Shown here piece by piece: positions 28,789-34,549 of a DNA stretch of 34,549 bases (positions are counted from its first letter, which is position 1; each line of letters starts with the position of its first letter). Where the stretch lies: positions 1 through 34,549 of IMG/VR virus record IMGVR_UViG_3300045780_000006; one strand, 5' to 3'. Under the pieces are notes generated by a model. It was given only the letters and a program-made list of their open reading frames with translations, searched no databases and was not told where the DNA came from. Source of the stretch: a virus. The translations under genes and the position numbers were made by a program.

Positions 28789-29883
28789 CTACTCTCCGTA
28801 GTCATCCGAAACCGTCTGTGTACCCGTTCCGGCTCCGCTTGTTGCGATTGTGGTCCTGAGTTCCAATGATGTTTTGTACCCGTTCCGGTCCAATCGATGC
28901 TTGCCCTCATTGATAATCCATTTTACCGAATCAAGCGCTGTGCCGAATCCCGAGAGCATGACTGGATTGCCAGCCCGGTAGACCATCGAGCCTGGAATGA
29001 TGACCTCAGCCTTCAGGACGTGCATGTTGGCTGCGTGGAGATGTGCTTGCGCGCGCAGAGTGGCTTGCTGTGCGTTCTCTATCCGTTCCCGGACTAGTAG
29101 AGTGTCCTGAAGCCCTAAATCAACGCCTTGGGTAGCCGTGGCCGCCGCATTGGCCGTTGCCTGAAGCAGTTTCTTCGAGTGCGGGTCGAAATACATCACC
29201 ACGGCCTTCTTGTAGGTCTTGTCACCGTGGTGCTGTTGGTGAATCCTGAATCGCGTACTGTCGGTCTTGTAGATGTACTGCGCATTCTTGTCTTTCAGGC
29301 CCGTGATTTTCTTCGCGTCTAGTCCTGGCCGGCTGTAGAAGACGAGTTGATTCCCGCGGATCGTGAATTCGTAGTTGTGAGCGTTGGCGATGCGGTGCAG
29401 GAAGCCGAGGTCTGTCTCAAGCCGTTGCGTAAGTCGTTGATAAGGAACATCGGGACTCACCTCTGTCGAGTCCACGCTCATGCCGTACTGGTTGGCGATA
29501 GTGTTCGCTATCGAGATGAGGGACTGGCCCTCATAGGCGACTGATTTCGGAGTCCTGATGGCGTGAGTAACCCCGGCTTGAATGGCTCGAATCAGGAATG
29601 TGTCTGGCGGTCCCTCTGCTTCCCACTCGTCCACTTCAAAGTTCCCGCAGGACACGAGAGACTGGCCTTGATAACCGATAGAAAGGCTGAGCGCTGTGCC
29701 GATGACCGGGGGGCTGTTCGCCCACGCGCGCGCCGAGTCTTCCACTTGAATTTCCAGCACGTTGGCCTTGCCACCCAAAGCTTCGTCGTAGTGGATGTGC
29801 TGGGAATGGGTCAGCAAGTTGCCGGCAACCTGAGTACCGCCGATCTTGATTTGCCACGCCGGAATTTGTACGGATGCGCTCAA
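28789..29883 (-). CDS. tail hub protein D (late control protein D-like)
   Basis: A 364-residue protein of the P2 gpD/Mu gp44/T4 gp27 hub family. Typical parts are visible: KANVLEIQVEDSARAW, LSLSIGYQGQSLVSCGNFEVDEWEAEGPPDTFLIRA, PKSVAYEGQSLISIANTIANQYGM and QTDLGFLHRIANAHNYEF-like sequence (ETDLGFLHRIANAHNYEF). It forms the trimeric hub on which the spike V sits. The TTG start overlaps the stop of the small gene upstream (TTGA); AGGAAGA lies right before it. The C-terminus is Thr/Gly-rich. P2 calls it late control D for historical reasons; here it is structural. Confidence 0.9.
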   Translation of the reverse strand: MSASVQIPAWQIKIGGTQVAGNLLTHSQHIHYDEALGGKANVLEIQVEDSARAWANSPPVIGTALSLSIGYQGQSLVSCGNFEVDEWEAEGPPDTFLIRAIQAGVTHAIRTPKSVAYEGQSLISIANTIANQYGMSVDSTEVSPDVPYQRLTQRLETDLGFLHRIANAHNYEFTIRGNQLVFYSRPGLDAKKITGLKDKNAQYIYKTDSTRFRIHQQHHGDKTYKKAVVMYFDPHSKKLLQATANAAATATQGVDLGLQDTLLVRERIENAQQATLRAQAHLHAANMHVLKAEVIIPGSMVYRAGNPVMLSGFGTALDSVKWIINEGKHRLDRNGYKTSLELRTTIATSGAGTGTQTVSDDYGE

Positions 29884-30164
29884 TCTTCCTGCTCCGGTAA
29901 TTCAACTGTCTGCCCTGCGAGAGCGTGCGTGCAGTCGCCGAGAAACTGAATGCGCCCATCAGTCACAAAGGAATGACACACCATCGGATTGTCGCCGCCT
30001 TGATAGTGGATCAAGATTGACGGCGTGAAGGTGGGAGCATCGACGCTCCCATTCCATCCCCAGACTGGATGAGTATTGCCGCGAACTGGAATCCCGTGCA
30101 TACAGTCGCAGCCTGGACATTCAAATATCGCGAAATTGTCACTAGCTATGCTTACCTTTGCCAT
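29880..30164 (-). CDS. DUF6527-like small protein
   Basis: A 94-residue protein. The pattern ECPGCDCMHGIPV, HPVWGWNGSVDAPTFTPSIL, CHSFVTDGRIQFLGDCTHALAG is one I recognise from a widespread phage family, often misannotated as ammonia monooxygenase and, as I recall, now DUF6527. Cys and His residues (CPGCDCMH, CHSF, DCTH) suggest a metal site. It lies between tail genes X and D, where P2 has no gene, so it is an insertion into the tail operon. Function unknown. Confidence 0.75.
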   Translation of the reverse strand: MAKVSIASDNFAIFECPGCDCMHGIPVRGNTHPVWGWNGSVDAPTFTPSILIHYQGGDNPMVCHSFVTDGRIQFLGDCTHALAGQTVELPEQED

Positions 30165-30167
30165 TTA

Positions 30168-30455
30168 TCAACCCCACGGTGTGCTGCTGGTTGTGCTGGT
30201 CGACGGTGTGATCAGCGGGACAAATACCTGAACGCCTTGCGCCACATAGTCGCCAATCGGAATGCCAGGGTTGTTCTGAATCAGCGGCTCAATCTGCGTC
30301 GAGTCTCCGTACATTTTGTATGAAATCGCATCCCAGCGTTCCCCTTTGGACACGTAGATGATGCCCGATGAGGGCGGCGCCGGGTTCACGTACTTGCTGA
30401 TGAGTCCCGGCGTCAGGACCCCAAGACCACCTGAAGGTATCACGACATTCGGCAT
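30168..30455 (-). CDS. tail protein X (LysM-like)
   Basis: A 95-residue protein. The core YVSKGERWDAISYKMYGDSTQIEPLIQNNPGI is the LysM-like fold of P2 gpX: a WD-x-I turn, the YG-x-x element and an asparagine-rich loop. It attaches to the hub D protein or tail completion apparatus. The N-terminus holds a short Gly/Pro stretch, the C-terminus is Ser/Thr-rich. Its position next to U matches the P2 order apart from the small gene after it. Confidence 0.88.
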   Translation of the reverse strand: MPNVVIPSGGLGVLTPGLISKYVNPAPPSSGIIYVSKGERWDAISYKMYGDSTQIEPLIQNNPGIPIGDYVAQGVQVFVPLITPSTSTTSSTPWG

Positions 30456-31034
30456 CTAGGCAGCCCTCGCAATCGTGTTCAGCGGGACATTCGTATACGG
30501 CGTCTGTGCCGGTATGCCAGAAGGGGAAGCCGTGGCAGGACTCACGACAAGCGTCGAACCGGCCGCCGCGCTCTGTGATGTAGTGAGCCCTGGTGGATTG
30601 GTGTTGATTGTTGAGTTGCCGATGGTCCCGACCGTCATGGTGTTGCTTTGGAGCGTGGACGGTGCGACATACTCGGTTAGCTCAAGATCCATCTCCGCGG
30701 CGATTACAGAGCCGTCATCGGCCATCCACCGCTGCTTTAGCCGGTAGTTCGAGATGACGAAGGTCCCGAGGATGTTCTTGTTCCCAAAGACGAACTGCTG
30801 CGGAACGTGGAAGTCGGCAAGCTGTGTCAGTGCGTTGATGGCCGTCTGGGGTTTGCACCAAAAGTTATGAAGGTAGATCGACAGTTCAACGTGGCGCAGA
30901 TCGTCATAAGTCCACTGCAACACAGGAGGCGCACCGATCACGGTGATGGCTTCGTAGTGGTACTTCTTATCGATCTCCAGCTTTGTCGGACTGGCGAGAG
31001 GCTGAAACGAGATGGGACCGAAAGAGGCGAACAT
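30456..31034 (-). CDS. tail protein U (P2 gpU-like)
   Basis: A 192-residue protein. The N-terminal 140 residues have the gpU pattern: MFASFGPISFQPLASP, YHYEAITVIGAPPVLQWTYDD, QTAINALTQLADFHVPQQFVFGN, GTFVISNYRLKQRWMADDG. It works with the tape measure at the tail tip, setting or closing tail length. The C-terminal 50 residues are Thr/Ser/Pro-rich and probably flexible. Its ATG overlaps the tape-measure stop. Confidence 0.88.
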   Translation of the reverse strand: MFASFGPISFQPLASPTKLEIDKKYHYEAITVIGAPPVLQWTYDDLRHVELSIYLHNFWCKPQTAINALTQLADFHVPQQFVFGNKNILGTFVISNYRLKQRWMADDGSVIAAEMDLELTEYVAPSTLQSNTMTVGTIGNSTINTNPPGLTTSQSAAAGSTLVVSPATASPSGIPAQTPYTNVPLNTIARAA

Positions 31035-32809
31035 TAGCGTGCCCCCTCAAGTGCTGGACTACCAAAACTACGTCGAGCATCCTGATGCATCGCGTCACGT
31101 TGGAAGTTCATCCAATCATCCAAACTGTTTCTCAGGGCGCCATGAACCGCTCCCCCGATAGCTTGCGGGTCCGCATCCCCGCTTACGTGAACATGGACAG
31201 TGGGAGAATAACTTGAGCTTCCTGCTCCGGCCATGCCAACATCCACACCTGCTGCGCCGAAGTTTCCTGCGGCTACGTCACTGATGACATTTCCCCAGTC
31301 CTTCATCGTCCCAACGTGGAGGAAGTTTTCAACGGCCTCAGATGCTCCCTGGATTGCCTCTGTAATGTCCTGCCAGTGCTTGTAAATCTCATAGCTTCCA
31401 ATCGCAATGGCTGCAACTCCTGTGATGATCCATCCAAGTGGATTCGACTCGAATACAAGTCCAAACGCAAGTCCAATATCTTCCAGCCCCCCAGTGAAAA
31501 GTGCGACAGTCAAAGCCCATGCCCCTTGCATGGTTTTCAATAGAAGCATAAACCCGGAAACATGAGCCGCAAGTTCAATAAACGGCAACACCAGCTTCCC
31601 AACTCCTACTACTCCGGTGAGCGTAACAATTCCGGCTGCCATCAGCCCAAAGTCTGTTCCAATTTTGACAAGTTCCGGATGAGCTTTGGAGAATTCGGTA
31701 ACGGCCACCGTGAATCCTTTCAGCGAATCGGTGATTCCGTCCATCTGAGGTTTGAGTCCTGATCCCAACGCAACGCCTAGATTTTGCGCTGCATTGGTCA
31801 TCTCTTTGAAATGCGAAGACATAGTGTCACCCGCATCTTTTGCGCGCTTGGCCGCCTCCCCCTCATCGTCGTTGAACTGCGCCAGAATCTTATCCATGTC
31901 GCCGGTGTTCTGAATCAGTAGACCGAGGGCATCATTCTGCCCTTTCATTTGGTTTACGAGACTGGACCGGACAGATGGAGTAAGACCGGCGATCTGCTTC
32001 AGGGTTGCAATCAGGTCGAGATGCTTTTCTTTCGTGCGCTGGATGTGCAGACCGTACCGAGCTAGTTCGTTTGTCCCGTTCTTGTCCGATTCAGTGAGTT
32101 TGTCGATGATGCCTTTGACCACGATCGCGGCGCCAGCCCGGCCGCCCTGCCCTAGCTTGCTCAGTTCCGCCCACACCGTGAAGAGTTGGTCCACATCCAC
32201 GTGAGTCTTGCCGGCAACCTGCCCCAACTGCCGCAAGTCCCGCTCCATGTTGCCGACAGGAGCGTCAGACTTCAGGAACCCCGCGCGCAACAGCGCCAGG
32301 TTGTCGGAAAGCTTCTCAAGGGACTCGTTTGTGTCCTTGCCTTTCATCTTCAGGTTCTCGAATGCTGAGCCGAGGATGTTTGATCCTGTCGTCGCATCCA
32401 CCCGCAAGGCTGTTGCGAGCTGCGTGGCGATCTCCGTAGCCTTCAGGGTGGCGCCTACGTCCCCAAGCTTCTTGTACATGTTCTCTTGGGCTGTGGTGAT
32501 GTCCTCCGCGGACTTCGGGAACTTGATGGAAAGCTCTTCGGCTTGCTCCTGAAACTGCTTCAGAGCCTCTGCGCTGTCGTTCGTGACCATCCGCAGACCA
32601 ACCTGGGCATCTTCAAAGGCAGAGGCGGGCTCGATAATGCCCTTCAGCATCTCGTAGCCCGCTCCAATCTCCAACGCTGAATACCAGATGCCGTGAAGGC
32701 TGTCCGAGAACGCTTCGAAGCTCTCGCTCACCTTCTTCAGCGGCTCTGTGGCCTCGTCGCGGAGTTGGACGAGAACCTTCAGTATGGATGTTTGATCGTC
32801 TTCGCTCAA
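31034..32809 (-). CDS. tail tape measure protein T
   Basis: A 591-residue protein with long helices and a hydrophobic middle to late section (FGLMAAGIVTLTGVVGVGKL, ALTVALFTGGLEDIGLAFGL, GWIITGVAAIAIGSYEIY), the usual build of tape measure proteins. A TP901/P2-type core with alpha-helical repeats lies at residues 60-330. It sets tail length and is ejected with DNA. TTG start overlapping the stop of the E' frame (TTGA), with GGAGG six bases upstream; this overlap supports the unusual start. The C-terminal region is Gly-rich, then ends with basic helices. It is shorter than P2 T (about 815), implying a shorter tail. Confidence 0.9.
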   Translation of the reverse strand: MSEDDQTSILKVLVQLRDEATEPLKKVSESFEAFSDSLHGIWYSALEIGAGYEMLKGIIEPASAFEDAQVGLRMVTNDSAEALKQFQEQAEELSIKFPKSAEDITTAQENMYKKLGDVGATLKATEIATQLATALRVDATTGSNILGSAFENLKMKGKDTNESLEKLSDNLALLRAGFLKSDAPVGNMERDLRQLGQVAGKTHVDVDQLFTVWAELSKLGQGGRAGAAIVVKGIIDKLTESDKNGTNELARYGLHIQRTKEKHLDLIATLKQIAGLTPSVRSSLVNQMKGQNDALGLLIQNTGDMDKILAQFNDDEGEAAKRAKDAGDTMSSHFKEMTNAAQNLGVALGSGLKPQMDGITDSLKGFTVAVTEFSKAHPELVKIGTDFGLMAAGIVTLTGVVGVGKLVLPFIELAAHVSGFMLLLKTMQGAWALTVALFTGGLEDIGLAFGLVFESNPLGWIITGVAAIAIGSYEIYKHWQDITEAIQGASEAVENFLHVGTMKDWGNVISDVAAGNFGAAGVDVGMAGAGSSSYSPTVHVHVSGDADPQAIGGAVHGALRNSLDDWMNFQRDAMHQDARRSFGSPALEGAR

Positions 32810-33048
32810 GGTTTCCTCCGCTTCGGAATGCGCTTTTCAACGGCTCGGCTGTACTGTTGTAGAACTTGGTACCACCCTACTAAATCGCCTATTGACATGG
32901 AATCGATGGATTCAGGACTCACCCCCTCATGCACCATCGCGCCCAGTGCTTCCATGGTTAGGACGACTGGTCGGTTGCCGCGTCCTGTGCGGGTTTCGGC
33001 GCGTCCTGATCCGGTTTCAGGACACTCGAAATCCTCTGGAGCAAAGGG
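32806..33048 (-). CDS. E' extension of tail chaperone by -1 frameshift (49-codon ORF from ATG 32955)
   Basis: The -1 frame relative to gene E is open from the slippery site at 33048 to TGA 32808-32806. Its unique part (from ATG 32955, two bases after the E stop) has a helical domain, SPESIDSMSIGDLVGWYQVL, matching the style of P2 gpE' and Mu-like chaperone extensions (acidic turn, then W-Y helix). The free ATG has no clear ribosome site, which favours synthesis as an E-E' fusion. In P2 the fusion helps tape-measure folding. The stop overlaps the tape-measure TTG. Confidence 0.75.
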   Translation of the reverse strand, partial: PFAPEDFECPETGSGRAETRTGRGNRPVVLTMEALGAMVHEGVSPESIDSMSIGDLVGWYQVLQQYSRAVEKRIPKRRKP

Positions 33049-33341
33049 CGCAATACCTGAGAGACCTCGGCGCGAAACACCATCGCATCGTCGAAGTCCA
33101 TCTCGTCAACGTCTTCCATGCGGATGCGTTTGCCATCCACAAGGGACAGCCGGGAAGCCAAGGCGTCCTGAATCTTGATGCTGTCGGCATTCTCGCCAGC
33201 CACCGTAGCGGCCAGGCGCTGGTCACGGCCAGTGCCCTTCAGCAAGATCACGTGCTTGCCAGAGGGAAGGTCGAACTCGCGGCGAATCTGTTCGGGGGAG
33301 GGGGTTGTATCGGAAGTCAGTACGATGGGTCCTGTTGCCAT
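32958..33341 (-). CDS. tail assembly chaperone E (P2 gpE-like)
   Basis: A 127-residue protein from ATG 33341, preceded by GAGGTGA; a GTG three codons earlier is an alternative. The sequence (REFDLPSGKHVILLKGTGRDQRLA, ENADSIKIQDALASRLSLVDG, RIRMEDVDEMDFDDAMVFRAEVSQVLRPLL) resembles tail assembly chaperones located before tape measure genes. The tail KPDQDAPKPAQDAATDQSS is flexible. The heptamer at 33048-33042 in CGC-CCT-TTG allows a -1 shift to make E-E'. Position and frame relation both match the P2 arrangement. Confidence 0.85.
   Translation of the reverse strand: MATGPIVLTSDTTPSPEQIRREFDLPSGKHVILLKGTGRDQRLAATVAGENADSIKIQDALASRLSLVDGKRIRMEDVDEMDFDDAMVFRAEVSQVLRPLLQRISSVLKPDQDAPKPAQDAATDQSS
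33042..33048 (-). promoter_or_regulatory. -1 ribosomal slippery heptamer CCCTTTG
   Basis: On the coding (minus) strand C-CCT-TTG fits X-XXY-YYZ in the frame of E. A slip by one base gives CCC-TTT and enters the E' frame, which is open for 79 codons after it. Located 90 bases before the E stop. Confidence 0.65.
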
Positions 33342-33378
33342 TTGAATCACCTCACGCCAGTGCTTGGCTATGGTTGTG

Positions 33379-33392
33379 GCCGCTTAAGCGGC
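33379..33392. repeat. perfect 14-bp palindrome between tailspike and chaperone genes
   Basis: GCCGCTTAAGCGGC is fully self-complementary and sits in the short gap between the tailspike stop (33395) and gene E. No U-tract follows, so it is not a standard terminator. It may be a protein site or an mRNA-processing hairpin. Confidence 0.6.
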
Positions 33393-33394
33393 AG

Positions 33395-34549
33395 TTAGTT
33401 GCCCGTCCAACCCGCTCCGTAATAGCTTTCGACAGTCCACACTCCGGCAGTAGCCACCCTCAAGTTGACCCAATCTCCGATGGTCGTATCTTGGATGTGG
33501 CCTCCCGCTCCCCCCATAGTTCCGCCAGGGGTCTGTATTTTGTCAGTTCCTGCGGTTTGGATGTACATCACATTGGCCGCGCCTACCGCAAATTCCATCT
33601 GGAGACCAATCTTTGCGGCGGGCAAAATCAAAGGAGTAGCGCTGGGCCAGTTAGTCGCGTTGCTGTTCGTGTAAGCCGCCCACAACGGCGTAGCTCCCTT
33701 TGCTGACAGATCGCCATATCCGCCCGATGCCGTGGGCGTAGCGGCCCAGTAGTAGTAATTCCCGGAGATGTCTCTCTGTGTGCTGCTTGTCGAGTTAGTG
33801 ACTCTATTGCCATCTCTTCCCGGATTGCAAATATTCCGGTTCACGCCTCCGAGAAAATTTATCGGGACGAGCGTTGGACTTGTATACGCTTGGTTTACAT
33901 TCACATTCGTACATGTGTTTCCCTCGGAAATGTTCCCGAATATCAACCCGTAAGATGAGTTGGAACCTGTAGTGCATTGGATATTGTTGAAGCTATTATC
34001 CGTGGTAGCCCCTTGCGAACCTATATCGATACATCCAGAAGCGTTTGAGGCCATCCCAGTAAAGAAGATGTTATTGAATTGATTGTGATCTCCGTTGACG
34101 ATGCGAACTCCGTACTTACTTGCCGCCGCAAATCCAAATTCGCTGTTAGTAAACTCTCCATACGCGATATTGTAGAGCAGCACTTGCTGGCCCAGATTCT
34201 GCTGGATTTTGGAATTCGTCAACTTAAAACCGTGATCTACTTGTGCCACCGAAGCGGTAGGCGTAAATGTTTGCCCTCCACCAGAGACAACATGGGTTGC
34301 ATCAAATGCTGTGGCATTATTGGACACCACCAACATCGCAGTAGAAGCACTAGTCAGCGCGTTAGTGGTCACCACGCCCGCCGCACCGCTCGTGGCCTGG
34401 GTGACTGCCTGCCCGATGGAGAATGCACCGCTCGAAGTGCCCGTCAACTGGAACACATACTGGTCACTTTGTTGCAGCCCTTGACCGCCGCAAAACTCAG
34501 AAATCACATCGTCAGCAACGTATCCCCATCCGCCTACCACGTCAATGCA
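33395..34549 (-). CDS. tailspike-like right-handed beta-helix protein (5' end outside the window)
   Basis: The frame is open to the window edge, so the N-terminal part is missing; 384 codons are visible. The sequence has rungs typical of right-handed beta helices: ITNSKIQQ-like LTNSKIQQNLGQQVLLYN, GEFTNSEFGFAAASKYGVRI, NGDHNQFNNIFFTGMASNAS, NSFNNIQCTTGSNSSYGL. The C-terminal part (QMEFAVGAANVMYIQ, GDWVNLRVATAGVWTVESYYG) is a beta domain that closes or trimerises the spike. Such proteins bind or cleave surface glycans of the host. In P2 the sheath and tube genes lie upstream of E; a tailspike here is unusual. No catalytic residues can be assigned. Confidence 0.78.
   Translation of the reverse strand, partial: CIDVVGGWGYVADDVISEFCGGQGLQQSDQYVFQLTGTSSGAFSIGQAVTQATSGAAGVVTTNALTSASTAMLVVSNNATAFDATHVVSGGGQTFTPTASVAQVDHGFKLTNSKIQQNLGQQVLLYNIAYGEFTNSEFGFAAASKYGVRIVNGDHNQFNNIFFTGMASNASGCIDIGSQGATTDNSFNNIQCTTGSNSSYGLIFGNISEGNTCTNVNVNQAYTSPTLVPINFLGGVNRNICNPGRDGNRVTNSTSSTQRDISGNYYYWAATPTASGGYGDLSAKGATPLWAAYTNSNATNWPSATPLILPAAKIGLQMEFAVGAANVMYIQTAGTDKIQTPGGTMGGAGGHIQDTTIGDWVNLRVATAGVWTVESYYGAGWTGN

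Overview
This window is part of the genome of a P2-like contractile-tailed bacteriophage (myophage morphology) or of an integrated prophage. The late genes follow P2 tail-gene order, and the early half is a compact DNA-metabolism operon. No integrase, terminase, capsid, sheath or tube gene lies inside, so only part of the genome is seen. The host cannot be proven from the sequence. Moderate-to-high GC, good Shine-Dalgarno sites and fibre proteins carrying Sec signal peptides ending in AQA/AQT recall Acidobacteriota (Terriglobia) proteins; that assignment is a recollection, not evidence from a search.

Left arm, plus strand (1-15089). An 18-bp minisatellite (1-300) precedes a tightly packed early operon: a conserved phage protein of recombination-gene style, a cold-shock protein, a Cas4/RecB-like PD-(D/E)XK nuclease, a zinc-ribbon protein, a Rad50/SbcC-like ATPase translationally coupled to an HNH nuclease, an acidic-tailed protein, an AAA+ ATPase, two replication-associated small proteins, a C5-cytosine methyltransferase locus spread over all three frames, a DnaB-type helicase, small proteins, an HNH-like zinc protein, and a SNF2-like helicase overlapping a beta-class amino-methyltransferase. 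Three gaps break the operon. Two (1662-1819, 3582-3732) fold by eye into closed multi-helix RNAs. The third (7157-7560) holds a 50-codon ORF between copies of a 21-bp inverted repeat and then GC-rich hairpins.

Centre (15090-18275). A strong hairpin separates the convergent arms. A 1023-residue Strawberry-notch-type helicase follows on the minus strand, cut off from the late genes upstream of it by an intrinsic terminator.

Right arm, minus strand, read from right to left (34549 down to 18276): a beta-helix tailspike (running off the window), tail chaperone E with a -1 frameshift extension E', tape measure T, U, X, a small DUF6527-like protein, D, V, W (gp25-like), J, a large beta-roll fibre with a signal peptide, small proteins, tail protein I, a zinc-ribbon protein, a second fibre with a signal peptide, and a lysis cassette (26-residue membrane peptide, GH24 endolysin, 46-residue DnaJ-like zinc peptide, holin candidate, two more small proteins, membrane-anchored rod-like protein).

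Most unusual points: the cytosine methyltransferase locus with two G9 tracts, one G6 tract and an overlapping 290-residue frame; the hexamer CAGGAC, several-fold more frequent than expected in all frames and intergenic DNA; the two structured RNAs; signal peptides on two fibre-like proteins; and several small genes below 60 codons.
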